A stretch of 44,897 nt of DNA from Actinomycetota bacterium (GTDB lineage Bacteria; Actinomycetota; Acidimicrobiia; Acidimicrobiales; Ilumatobacteraceae), in contig SYCI01000163.1 in NCBI GenBank assembly GCA_005787035.1, positions 1 to 44,897 on the forward strand. Reading direction: 5' to 3'. Of the stretch, positions 1-7,229 are shown piece by piece. The translations under genes and the position numbers were made by a program. Below the pieces are notes generated by a model. It had not been told where the DNA came from, made no database searches, and worked only from the letters and a program-made list of their open reading frames with translations. Each line of letters begins with the position of its first letter. The stretch's first letter is position 1.

Positions 1-362
1 CCGGTGTCGGGCTGGGAGATCAGCAACTGGTCGATGTCGACACCGATGGAACGGGCATAGACCGGATCCATGGCGTGCTCGGCGTCGATGTAGGCGCAGA
101 CACCACCATTGCGCTGAGCCTCGGCCACCACGTGCATGGCGAGGGTCGACTTACCCGACGATTCGGGTCCGAAGATCTCGACGACGCGGCCACGGGGCAG
201 GCCACCCACGCCGAGGGCGATGTCGAGGGCGAGAGCCCCGGTGGGGACGGTTTCGATGCCCTTGAAGCTCTGCTCTCCCATCCGCATGATCGACCCCTTG
301 CCGAACTGCTTGTCGATCTGGGCGAGGGCCATGTCGAGGGCCTTGGCGCGGTCTGTGCTCAT
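1..362 (-). CDS. recA: Recombinase RecA, N-terminal part (3' end outside window)
   Basis: RecA forms filaments on single-stranded DNA, drives strand exchange and triggers LexA self-cleavage in the SOS response. The minus-strand frame runs off the left edge without a stop, so the ORF track misses it. The translation begins [20 protein letters not shown], carries the Walker A loop GPESSGKST at residues 65-73 and the catalytic-glutamate segment DAEHAMDP near 93-100, and reads into the ISQPDTG segment at the window edge. About 120 residues are visible out of some 340-350 usual for the family. The ATG at 362 has an AGAAAGG ribosome binding site 8 bases upstream. An SOS box lies about 130 bases upstream of the start. 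Confidence 0.97.
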   Translation of the reverse strand, partial: MSTDRAKALDMALAQIDKQFGKGSIMRMGEQSFKGIETVPTGALALDIALGVGGLPRGRVVEIFGPESSGKSTLAMHVVAEAQRNGGVCAYIDAEHAMDPVYARSIGVDIDQLLISQPDT

Positions 363-488
363 GTGTCTGCCTTTCTGGGTTCTGGTCTAGATGTTCTGAT
401 TGGTCGTGGTGCGGACCCTATGGAGGGGGTGTGGCACGAAGACCGCTGCTGCCGGCGAGCCGGTGGGCTGAATGACACGAGCGTAACT

Positions 489-504
489 ACGAACAGGCGT
501 TCGG
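489..504 (-). promoter_or_regulatory. LexA/SOS box upstream of recA
   Basis: The sequence CGAAC-AGGC-GTTCG (490-503) is a perfect 5-base inverted repeat around 4 bases. It matches the actinobacterial LexA site TCGAAC-N4-GTTCGA in its GAAC-N4-GTTC core. It sits about 130 bases upstream of the recA start, where DNA-damage control of recA is expected. A weaker second site, GAAC-ATGT-GATC, lies at 519-530. Confidence 0.85.
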
Positions 505-559
505 TCAAGCATTCGACCGAACATGTGATCGGTCGGGGAAGGAGAACGCTCGTGGCTGG

Positions 560-991
560 TCAGGCGCCCAGACGGTCGGCGGTCGGATCGCCCGGCTCGT
601 CGGGGTCGAGTGGGCGGACGCGCAGGTCGATGGCCATCCAGACGGTGTGGGTCAGGGGCCACGTCGCCAAGGGGAACACCACGGCGGCGGACGCAAGGAT
701 CACGTACAACTTCAGGACCGGTACATCGGGAACGGTCAGTGCGACGGCGATGCCGACGGCGGCGATCACGAGCGAGACGTTCACGACGAGGGCGATGGTG
801 AGCGATCCGAGTTCGTGACCGTCGACTCCGCGCGTACGACGAAGTCCGCAACGAACACACGACTCCCCCTGCGCGAACCAACCGTCGAACCATGCCCGGC
901 GATCACCACACAACGGACAACAGCGCAGAACCGCTCGTCGCAACATACGCGCGAAGGGAACGATTCGATCCGTCGTGTCGACAGGCACCAT
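560..991 (-). CDS. DUF983 family zinc-ribbon membrane protein
   Basis: This 143-residue protein has the layout of DUF983 proteins: a short N-terminal zinc-ribbon-like part with CPLCG (25-29) and CVRCG (45-49), followed by two hydrophobic segments (about 64-86 and 92-118) ending in a WPLTHTVWMA stretch. The paired CxxCG motifs suggest a bound metal at the cytoplasmic face of the membrane, but the biological role of the family is not established. It begins 24 bases after the stop of the upstream aminotransferase on the same strand, so the two are probably co-transcribed. The start is an ATG; another Met at residue 16 is possible. Confidence 0.8.
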   Translation of the reverse strand: MVPVDTTDRIVPFARMLRRAVLRCCPLCGDRRAWFDGWFAQGESCVRCGLRRTRGVDGHELGSLTIALVVNVSLVIAAVGIAVALTVPDVPVLKLYVILASAAVVFPLATWPLTHTVWMAIDLRVRPLDPDEPGDPTADRLGA

Positions 992-1015
992 CGAACGAGC
1001 GCCGTTCGGCCGCGA

Positions 1016-2395
1016 CTACGCCGTGAGTTGTTCGACGAAGTCCGCGAAGACCTCGGCGTACACGAGCGCGTCGGCTTCGGTGTGCATGATCGAGATCAAC
1101 CACTGCTCGTCGAGACCCGGCGGAAGAAGAATGCCGCGGTTGATGCCGTGGATCCATTGGGCGAAGGCAAGGTCGAAATCGGTGGCCTTGTAGTCGCGAT
1201 AGTTACGAATCGGCTCGGCCGACCACGTGACACAACCTTTGGCGCCGAACTGGATCGAGTGCGCCGGCAATCCGGCGTCGTCGATGATCTCGTTACAGGC
1301 GTCGACGAGTTTGGTGTTGCGCATGATCGTGGCGTTGGTGGCATCGGGCGTGCAGACCTCGGTCAGGACCGCGCGGGCCGCGGCCATGCACAAGGGGTTG
1401 CCGTTGTACGTGCCCAAGTGAATGACCCGACCACTCGTGATCTGGTCCATGTATTCGCGCTTGCCACCGAAGGCACCGAGGGGTAGGCCACCACCGATCG
1501 ACTTGGCCAGCGCCACCAGATCGGGGGTCACACCGAGCACTCCGGTCGCGCCACCCCAGCCCGCCGTGATGCCGGTCTTGACTTCGTCGAAGATCAGCAG
1601 CGTGCCGTAGCGCTCCGTGATCTCACGAACCGCCTGCAGGTATCCGGGTTGCGGGAGGCAGATGCCGATGTTCTCCATGACGGGCTCGACGATGAAACAC
1701 GCGACGTCGCGGTTCTTGAGCGCCCGCTCGAGTGCCTCGGGATCGTTGTACGGCACGACGATCGTGTCGCCGAGAACCGCTTGGGTGATTCCCGCCGTTG
1801 CCGGCACCGACAACGGCGCATCGGCCGGACCTGCTTCGGCGATCTTGGGCTTCATGGAGATCATGACCTCGTCGTGATGTCCGTGATAGCCACCCTCGAC
1901 CTTGACAATCTTGTCGCGACCGGTCGCCCCCCGGGCGACACGAATGGCGTCCATGGTCGCCTCGGTGCCCGAGTTCGTGAACCGCCACATGGGCAGGCCA
2001 TATCGAGCACCGAGTAGTTCGGCGACTTCGGCGTTGTTCTCACTGGGTGTCACGAAGAGGGTGCCGTGATCGAGTTGGGCCTCGATGGCACCCCGGACGA
2101 CCGGGTGCACATGACCACTGAAGAGAGCACCGAAGCCCATGTTGTAATCGACGTACTTGTTGCCGTCGACGTCCCACATGTAGGCGGCTTCGGCCGAACG
2201 TACGACCACCGGGTGCGGGTCGTACGCCTGGAAACTCGAGGGTACGCCGAGTGGCAGGACTTTGCGGGCCCGCTGATTCGCCTGCTGGGACCCTTTGGTT
2301 CGCTCCGCGTAGCGGGCGAGTTCGGCGGTGGTGATTCTCTTGGCCCGCTCCGCCAAGTCGCGGGCACTGGTGACTGAAGATTCCGTGGCCGACAC
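1016..2395 (-). CDS. Class III aminotransferase, glutamate-1-semialdehyde 2,1-aminomutase-like
   Basis: This is a PLP-dependent fold-type I enzyme of about 459 residues. It shows NSGTEATM (141-148), the cofactor aspartate in FDEVKTG (269-275) and the Schiff-base lysine in ALAKSIGGGLPLGAFGG (Lys298). The closest family I recognise is glutamate-1-semialdehyde aminomutase, which makes 5-aminolevulinate for haem. However, the length and the N-terminal FQAYDPHPVVVRSAEAAYMWD segment resemble HemL-like paralogues whose substrates are mostly unknown, so I do not assign hemL. I chose the GTG at 2395 because AAGGAGTGA stands just upstream; the track's longer ORF (to 2437) would ignore this strong binding site. 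DUF983 follows on the same strand. Confidence 0.85.
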   Translation of the reverse strand: MSATESSVTSARDLAERAKRITTAELARYAERTKGSQQANQRARKVLPLGVPSSFQAYDPHPVVVRSAEAAYMWDVDGNKYVDYNMGFGALFSGHVHPVVRGAIEAQLDHGTLFVTPSENNAEVAELLGARYGLPMWRFTNSGTEATMDAIRVARGATGRDKIVKVEGGYHGHHDEVMISMKPKIAEAGPADAPLSVPATAGITQAVLGDTIVVPYNDPEALERALKNRDVACFIVEPVMENIGICLPQPGYLQAVREITERYGTLLIFDEVKTGITAGWGGATGVLGVTPDLVALAKSIGGGLPLGAFGGKREYMDQITSGRVIHLGTYNGNPLCMAAARAVLTEVCTPDATNATIMRNTKLVDACNEIIDDAGLPAHSIQFGAKGCVTWSAEPIRNYRDYKATDFDLAFAQWIHGINRGILLPPGLDEQWLISIMHTEADALVYAEVFADFVEQLTA

Positions 2396-2527
2396 GGGTA
2401 TCACTCCTTCGAGATGATTCGAGGCTACCAGAGCCACCTTCTGGCTGTCACCAGCCTCTTTGTCACGGTTTTCCGGCCGACTTCGGTGCGAATCACCCTG
2501 CGTGCTGGCAGAATCGTGAGGTCCATG

Positions 2528-2604
2528 GTGGACGTAGCTCAGTCGGTTAGAGCGTCAGGTTGTGGCCCTGAAGGCCGGGGGTTCGATTCCCCTCGTTCAC
2601 CCCA
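2528..2604 (+). tRNA. tRNA-His (anticodon GTG)
   Basis: A full cloverleaf can be drawn. The acceptor stem is GTGGACG paired with CGTTCAC, the D arm contains GCTCAGTCGGTTAGAGC, the anticodon loop is TTGTGGC with GTG as anticodon, and the T arm is GGGGG-TTCGATT-CCCCT. The discriminator is C and CCA is encoded. A genomic G at 2527 sits at the -1 position opposite the discriminator C, which is the identity element of tRNA-His. Confidence 0.95.
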
Positions 2605-2650
2605 AAGTTCGACGTGATCGGTTCCGACGTCGTCGCTCTCGCCGCAATGC

Positions 2651-2680
2651 TTGGGCGTCATCGAACGCTGCGCCTACACT
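2651..2680 (+). promoter_or_regulatory. Putative promoter of tRNA-Lys
   Basis: TTGGGC (2651-2656), an 18-base spacer and TACACT (2675-2680) lie 16 bases before the mature tRNA-Lys. The same -35-like hexamer with the same 18-base spacer precedes rpmB at 29416. Confidence 0.45.
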
Positions 2681-2695
2681 TCACCTTTGCGTTTT

Positions 2696-2770
2696 GCACC
2701 TCTAGCTCAACGGCAGAGCAGTGGACTCTTAATCCATTGGTTCAGGGTTCGAATCCCTGGGGGTGCACCA
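2696..2770 (+). tRNA. tRNA-Lys (anticodon CTT)
   Basis: The acceptor stem GCACCTC pairs with GGGGTGC, followed by discriminator A and an encoded CCA at 2768-2770. The D arm reads GCTCAACGGCAGAGC, the anticodon loop is CTCTTAA (anticodon CTT, for AAG codons), and the T arm is CAGGG-TTCGAAT-CCCTG. The stop codon of the convergent psuG gene begins 2 bases after the tRNA end, with no visible terminator between them. Confidence 0.95.
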
Positions 2771-2771
2771 C

Positions 2772-3674
2772 TCAGCCGCGGTCGATCCGACTGATCTCGA
2801 CCGCTACCTGTGCCGCCACCGCGGCATTGTTCTCGGCCAGCGCCAGATTGGCCGGAACACTGCGCCCGGCCGTGGCCTCCCCTATTCGCGCGAGAACGAA
2901 GGGTGTCACGCCGGGACCAGTGATGCCGGTTTGGGCACAATGCCGGAGAGCCTGGTCGACCACCTGATCGAGTGCCTGCTGATCGAGTTGATCGGCTTCG
3001 GGAATCGGCACGGTGAGCAGGGTCCCCCCACGCGACCGTGCTCGATGTGATGTCGCGACCTCGGCGGCCGAGTCGACCCGATGCGCAACTCGCAGACCCG
3101 ACGTCCGCGTGTAGAAGGCCGGGAACCAGTCGTGGCACCAACCGAGAACCGGAACACCGATCGTCTCGAGATGTTCGAGGGTGCGGGCCAGATCGAGGAA
3201 GGCTTTCGCGCCGGCGCAGACGGTCACGATGTCGTACCGGCCGATGGCATCGAGGTCGGCCGACACGTCACCGGTGACCTCCGATCCTCGGTGCACGCCA
3301 CCGATCCCGCCGGTGGCGAACACCGAAATGCCGGCCACGGCCGCGATGGCGAGCGAGGCGGAAACCGTCGTGGCACCAAAGGCCCATCGTTGCGCCACCG
3401 CCACACCGAGATCACGCTCGGCGGCCTTGTGCGCCGCACCGAGAATGCGCTCGTGTTCGTCTGGCTCCAGGCCGGCGCGCACGGTGCCGTCGAGGACCGC
3501 GGTGATCGCCGGCACGGCTCCAGTCGCGCGGATCACCTTCAGACAACGATCGAGAGCCTCGGCATTGGCCGGCGAGGGCAGTCCGAGATGGGAAAAGATC
3601 GTCGACTCGAGGGCGACCACCGGACGGTGATCGCGCACGGCATCACGCACCTCGTCCGACATCAGGACCTTCAT
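2772..3674 (-). CDS. psuG: Pseudouridine-5'-phosphate glycosidase
   Basis: PsuG cleaves the C-glycosidic bond of pseudouridine 5'-phosphate to uracil and ribose 5-phosphate, which allows salvage of pseudouridine from RNA turnover. The 300-residue protein has the family hallmarks: ALESTIFSHLGLP (21-33), ATTVSASLAIAA, FATGGIGGVHRG (119-130) and CAGAKAFLDLARTLEHLET. Glu23, Lys83 and Lys157 sit where the catalytic Glu31, Lys93 and Schiff-base Lys166 of the E. coli enzyme are expected. No PsuK kinase gene is visible next to it. Its ATG overlaps the stop of the upstream RNA methyltransferase by 4 bases (ATGA), so the two genes are translationally coupled, a pairing that fits RNA modification and turnover. 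Confidence 0.92.
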   Translation of the reverse strand: MKVLMSDEVRDAVRDHRPVVALESTIFSHLGLPSPANAEALDRCLKVIRATGAVPAITAVLDGTVRAGLEPDEHERILGAAHKAAERDLGVAVAQRWAFGATTVSASLAIAAVAGISVFATGGIGGVHRGSEVTGDVSADLDAIGRYDIVTVCAGAKAFLDLARTLEHLETIGVPVLGWCHDWFPAFYTRTSGLRVAHRVDSAAEVATSHRARSRGGTLLTVPIPEADQLDQQALDQVVDQALRHCAQTGITGPGVTPFVLARIGEATAGRSVPANLALAENNAAVAAQVAVEISRIDRG

Positions 3675-4885
3675 AACGGCGACAGTCTCTCATCCCGCAC
3701 GAAACGACTCACCGCTTCGACGTGGTGCGTGTGCGGGAACAGATCGAGAACTTCGGTGTACTCGAAGCGATAACCCGCGCGCGCGAGCAGTCCCACGTCA
3801 CGGCCGAGTGAAGCCGGATCACACGACACGAGCACCAACACGGGTGCCTTGGTGGCGGCCACCACCGCCACCGCCGCGGCACCGAGTCCGGTCCGGGACG
3901 GATCGGCGACAACCACCGAGGCCGGAACCGGCCGCCACCGGGCGACTTCGGATCTCACGATCGTGGCCGGACGATCACGCAGGTTGACCTTGGCGTCCGC
4001 CACCGCCGACGCATTCGACTCGACGACGATCACCGGGTGGTCGGCGGGTACGACGGTGAGCGCGAACAGACCGACTCCTCCGTAGAGATCGATCACCGGA
4101 TCCGAAGTCCAGATGGTCGGATCACCCGCCGCGCGGCGAACCGCGCGCACGAGTGCGGTGGCACCGGTGGCCGAGGCCTGGAAGAACGATGCGGCCGACA
4201 CGCGCAAGCGATGACCATCGATCTCTTCGTGCACCACTCCTTGCGGACCGACCTCGGTTCGTGCGGGCACGGCACCCAGCGCCACGTCGCTCGGCTCCCA
4301 CCAAACCGACCGTTCGCCGCTGGCCGTGGCGACACGAAGACTGACTTCTTCAATGCCCGAACGCGCGCCGGGTGCGAGCGAGTGTCGCAACTCGCGCAGT
4401 GCAGGGTGGGCCACCAGACAATCGTCGACCGACACGACACGATGACTGCCCTGAGCACGAAAGCCGAGCGCTCCGTGGTCATCGATCGCCCAACGCATCG
4501 TCGTGCGGCACGAGTCGAGTGGAAGATCGTCGGGACAGTCGAGCACGAGCGGATCGGTCGCCTTTCCGAGTCGCACCAGAGATTCGAACACGATGTCATG
4601 TTTGATCTTCCGCTGAAGATCGACTGCTGCATGCTGCAGATCGCATCCACCACAACCCGACGCGACGTACGCGCACGGAGGTTCGACCCGACGATCGTTG
4701 GCCTCCACGATCCGAACGATCTCGGCCCGTGCGTAATCCTTCGATTGCTTGATGATCCGGATGGCCACGAGTTCACCCGGCAAAGCCCGTTCGACGAACA
4801 CCACGCGGCCGTCGGGCAGACGGCCCAGCCCGTCGCCCTCGGCTACCACCTTGTCGATGCGTACGGTGATCTCGTCGAGGGTCAT
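3671..4885 (-). CDS. TrmA/RlmC/RlmD-family RNA (uracil-C5) methyltransferase
   Basis: The protein would use S-adenosylmethionine to make 5-methyluridine in rRNA or tRNA. The order is an N-terminal TRAM RNA-binding domain (about 1-62), an iron-sulfur-type cysteine cluster PPCAYVASGCGGC (69-81), an RNA-contact region, and a Rossmann methyltransferase domain with VIDLYGGVGLFAL. The nucleophile is in SCDPASLGRD (Cys355) and the likely general base is Glu390 in HHVEAVSRF. At 404 residues it has normal family length. Which uridine is modified cannot be read from the sequence. The ATG at 4885 is divergent from rpe only 41 bases away. A TAACCT box lies 9 bases upstream of the start, suggesting a very short leader. 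Confidence 0.88.
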   Translation of the reverse strand: MTLDEITVRIDKVVAEGDGLGRLPDGRVVFVERALPGELVAIRIIKQSKDYARAEIVRIVEANDRRVEPPCAYVASGCGGCDLQHAAVDLQRKIKHDIVFESLVRLGKATDPLVLDCPDDLPLDSCRTTMRWAIDDHGALGFRAQGSHRVVSVDDCLVAHPALRELRHSLAPGARSGIEEVSLRVATASGERSVWWEPSDVALGAVPARTEVGPQGVVHEEIDGHRLRVSAASFFQASATGATALVRAVRRAAGDPTIWTSDPVIDLYGGVGLFALTVVPADHPVIVVESNASAVADAKVNLRDRPATIVRSEVARWRPVPASVVVADPSRTGLGAAAVAVVAATKAPVLVLVSCDPASLGRDVGLLARAGYRFEYTEVLDLFPHTHHVEAVSRFVRDERLSPL

Positions 4886-4914
4886 CTCGTTCCGAGGTTA
4901 GAGGTTCGCTGGGC

Positions 4915-4920
4915 TAGCGT
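4915..4920 (+). promoter_or_regulatory. -10 element, leaderless rpe
   Basis: TAGCGT is followed by 6 bases and the GTG start of rpe. There is no ribosome binding site, so the mRNA probably begins at the start codon. Confidence 0.6.
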
Positions 4921-4926
4921 TCGGTC

Positions 4927-5616
4927 GTGGCCCTGCCGATCCAGATCGTTCCTTCGGTCCTGCCGTGTGATTTCGCCCGTCTCGGTGGGGAGATCGAAGC
5001 ACTCGACCGAGCCGGCGTCGATCACTTCCAGTGGGACGTCATGGATGGCCAATTCGTGCCGAACCTCACCTTCGGGCCCGATGTCATCGCTGCCGCGCGC
5101 CGACACACCGACAAGCCCTTCGAGGCCCACCTCATGGTGCTGACTCCCGATGTTCTCGCCCACCGTTACGTGGAAGCCGGTTGCAGCCGACTCATCGTTC
5201 ACGTCGAGGCCTGCCCTCATCTCCATCGAACTCTCGGCAACATCGCGTCACTCGGCGCAGCACCGGCGGTGGCTCTCAATCCGCACACCCCGGTGAGCGC
5301 GATCGAGCACGTTCTCGATCTGGTCGACATGGTCCTCGTGATGACGGTCAATCCTGGTTTCGGCGGTCAGTCGTACATCGCGACCATGGAGCCCAAGATC
5401 CGCGAACTTCGCGATCTCATCGGTCGACGTGGACTCGCCGACCGGGTCAACATCGAAGTCGACGGTGGAATCGGTCCCAGCACGATCGAAGGCGCAGCGT
5501 CGGCCGGGGCCAACGTTCTGATCGCGGGAACCGGGCTGTTCCGCTACACCGAGGGTCTCGAGTTCGCGGTTCGCGATTTGCGCGCTAAGGCCGAGGCCGC
5601 GCGCGCCGCCGACTGA
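4927..5616 (+). CDS. rpe: Ribulose-phosphate 3-epimerase
   Basis: Rpe interconverts ribulose 5-phosphate and xylulose 5-phosphate in the pentose phosphate pathway. The 229-residue TIM barrel shows VPSVLPCDFARL, DVMDGQFVPNLTFG, AHLMV, VMTVNPGFGGQ, NIEVDGGIG and the phosphate loop ending in AGTGLF. The first metal-ligand histidine of the HxDVMD motif appears as glutamine (FQWDVMDG), while the second-site His in AHLMV and the Asp in VDGGI are kept. The GTG start is preceded by a TAGCGT box and no ribosome binding site. The 3' end overlaps the convergent gene at 5585 by 32 bases. Confidence 0.95.
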   Translation: MALPIQIVPSVLPCDFARLGGEIEALDRAGVDHFQWDVMDGQFVPNLTFGPDVIAAARRHTDKPFEAHLMVLTPDVLAHRYVEAGCSRLIVHVEACPHLHRTLGNIASLGAAPAVALNPHTPVSAIEHVLDLVDMVLVMTVNPGFGGQSYIATMEPKIRELRDLIGRRGLADRVNIEVDGGIGPSTIEGAASAGANVLIAGTGLFRYTEGLEFAVRDLRAKAEAARAAD

Positions 5617-6244
5617 CCGAATCTCGCCCCGGCGCCGAACCGATCTGGCTCACCACCGCGCGGACGAAGTTGGCCACGAGGGCCAGTACCACGAGTCCGC
5701 CGAACACCCACACGAAGGGCAGCACCACGGCCCGAACCAAACCCCGTCGATCGTCACCGAGCGGCGCGAGGACACCGCTTTCGAGGCTGCGCCCGTCGGT
5801 GGTGAGGGTTCGCACGGCGTCCTCCAACTCGGGACAATCCACGTTCTGCTCACCGATTCCGATCACTTGGTTCCCACCGAAGAGCGGTTCGGGGTCGCGA
5901 ACTTTCGACACCAGACGACCACTCGTCTGATCGACTCCGGCGGCCACGAGGTACGACTCGCCGGGTTCGAGGAACCGGACGTCTTCGCCGTAATCGACGT
6001 CGATGAGACCACCGACCGAGAATCCCTCCACCGATCCGCCACGGATCTGGCGAATCTCGAAACGGGCGGTTCGACTGTCGGATCCGACCACGGAACCGAC
6101 GAAGGTGACCCGGACCGGTAAGGGGATTTCGCAACTCGCCGGAATCGTCGAGTTGGGAATCGTCGGCGCGGTACTCGCCCCCGCCGCCGCGCCGACCGTC
6201 GCGACCGAAACTGCGATCACGAACGACACGAGTACCCGGCGCAT
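5585..6244 (-). CDS. Secreted or membrane-anchored protein of unknown function
   Basis: I do not recognise a family. The 219-residue protein starts with a signal-peptide-like stretch MRRVLVSFVIAVSVATVGA, continues with a soluble domain of about 140 residues containing two cysteines (Cys38 and Cys137, a possible disulfide), and ends with a membrane segment (about 170-193) followed by a basic tail SRRRARPRP. This predicts an extracellular domain tethered by a C-terminal helix. The region from VRVTFVG to FLEPGESYLVAAG resembles a small beta-rich domain. The ATG is preceded by TAGTTT and 6 bases, which supports a leaderless start. Its last codons overlap rpe on the other strand. Confidence 0.7.
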   Translation of the reverse strand: MRRVLVSFVIAVSVATVGAAAGASTAPTIPNSTIPASCEIPLPVRVTFVGSVVGSDSRTARFEIRQIRGGSVEGFSVGGLIDVDYGEDVRFLEPGESYLVAAGVDQTSGRLVSKVRDPEPLFGGNQVIGIGEQNVDCPELEDAVRTLTTDGRSLESGVLAPLGDDRRGLVRAVVLPFVWVFGGLVVLALVANFVRAVVSQIGSAPGRDSVSRRRARPRP

Positions 6245-6250
6245 ACCGTC

Positions 6251-6256
6251 AAACTA
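6251..6256 (-). promoter_or_regulatory. -10 element, leaderless secreted-protein gene
   Basis: Read on the minus strand, TAGTTT is followed by GACGGT and the ATG at 6244. No ribosome binding site is visible. Confidence 0.55.
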
Positions 6257-6280
6257 CTGAGGTGGCGCCGAACGAAGCGT

Positions 6281-7096
6281 TCAGCGACCCTTGAAGACCG
6301 GCGGGCGCTTCTCGACCCAAGCCGCAATGGCCTCCGGCGTGTCCTTCGTGCTGAAGTTCACGGACTGCGCCACACCTTCGTCGTCGAGCGCCTCTTCGAA
6401 CGTCACGTTCATGGCGTTGTTGAGCAGACGCTTCGACTGCGCGAGCGCGATCGGGGGTAGAGCAATGAGACGCGCCGCCCAATCGGCCACGAACGAATCG
6501 AGTTCGGCCTCCGGCACGACTCGGTTCACGAGTCCCATGCGATCGGCCTCCCGCGCGTCGATCAGATCGGCGAAGAACGCGAGTTCCTTGGCTCGATGCA
6601 GGCCTACACGACGCGGAAGGATCCACGATCCTCCACCGTCGAGCGACATGCCGCGCTTCGAGAAGATCTCGGCGAATCGCGCGGACTCACCCGCCACGAC
6701 CAAGTCGCATCCGAGGGCCATGTTGCAACCCACACCGACGGCCACACCACGAACCTTGGCGATGGTGGGCTGGGGAAGTCGCGACAAAGCCATGATGACC
6801 GAGGTGACCTCGCGCATCGAGTAGTAGGAGTGCGAATGACTGCGGCCGGCGTTGTCGCCCATGGCCACGAGATCGGCTCCCGAGCAGAATTCGCCACCCG
6901 CCCCGGTGAGAACCACGACCCGGTCCGATGAGCGGTTGTAGATGTCGGTGAAGACTTCGTGGAGTTCGATCCACATCCGCCCGTTCACGGCGTTCTTGCG
7001 TTCGGGTCGGTTGAAGGTGACGGTGACCACGCCATCACTCCGATCGACTAGGATCGTCTCGTACTTCTTGGTGCTGGAATCGGTCTCGGCGCTCAC
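6281..7096 (-). CDS. Crotonase-fold enoyl-CoA hydratase/isomerase, PaaG-like
   Basis: This is a crotonase-superfamily protein of 271 residues acting on acyl-CoA thioesters. The oxyanion-hole segments GAGGEFCSGADL and VRGVAVGVGCNMALGCDLV are present. The two glutamates of true enoyl-CoA hydratases are absent: the GCE position reads GCN, and the QPE position falls in IFSKRG. Instead FSKRGMSLDGGGSWILPRRVG matches isomerase-type members such as PaaG, where an Asp in this loop is catalytic. An isomerase role (double-bond shift or ring-epoxide isomerisation) is therefore more likely than hydration; the substrate is unknown. I chose the GTG at 7096 because TATCGT lies 7 bases upstream; the track's TTG at 7129 would overlap the divergent gene. 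Confidence 0.82.
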   Translation of the reverse strand: MSAETDSSTKKYETILVDRSDGVVTVTFNRPERKNAVNGRMWIELHEVFTDIYNRSSDRVVVLTGAGGEFCSGADLVAMGDNAGRSHSHSYYSMREVTSVIMALSRLPQPTIAKVRGVAVGVGCNMALGCDLVVAGESARFAEIFSKRGMSLDGGGSWILPRRVGLHRAKELAFFADLIDAREADRMGLVNRVVPEAELDSFVADWAARLIALPPIALAQSKRLLNNAMNVTFEEALDDEGVAQSVNFSTKDTPEAIAAWVEKRPPVFKGR

Positions 7097-7103
7097 CTGA
7101 CCG

Positions 7104-7111
7104 ACGATAAT
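7104..7111. promoter_or_regulatory. Overlapping divergent -10 elements
   Basis: TATCGT (7109-7104, minus strand) lies 7 bases before the GTG of the crotonase gene. GATAAT (7106-7111, plus strand) lies 7 bases before the ATG of the small membrane protein. The two boxes share four base pairs, so polymerase can serve only one direction at a time. Confidence 0.5.
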
Positions 7112-7118
7112 GACCGAT

Positions 7119-7229
7119 ATGGGATTCAACCCGTACCGGAAGTTCCGAGTCCGACGCGCCGACTACCTCTTCGTGGCCGCCGCCGTGCTGGCCGCCGCCG
7201 CGTTGGTGGCATGGGGCTTCCTTGGCTGA
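7119..7229 (+). CDS. Small single-pass membrane protein (36 residues)
   Basis: This ORF is too short for the supplied track. It encodes a positively charged head, MGFNPYRKFRVRRADYLF, followed by one hydrophobic helix of about 20 residues (VAAAVLAAAALVAWGFLG) and the stop, which predicts an N-in inner-membrane peptide. I infer that it is real for three reasons: it fills the gap exactly, a GATAAT box lies 7 bases upstream, and its stop overlaps the TTG start of the next gene (TTGGCTGA), implying coupling. An in-frame ATG at 7110 would overlap the -10 box and is less likely. The function is unknown. Confidence 0.6.
   Translation: MGFNPYRKFRVRRADYLFVAAAVLAAAALVAWGFLG

Noticed and set aside
387-893. 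168-residue minus-strand ORF between recA and DUF983
   Set aside because: It overlaps DUF983 out of frame, is Arg/Pro-rich, and its non-overlapping part covers the recA control region with the SOS box.
7110-7118. Upstream in-frame ATG at 7110 for the small membrane protein
   Set aside because: It would lie inside the GATAAT box and lacks a ribosome binding site; the ATG at 7119 fits the leaderless spacing.
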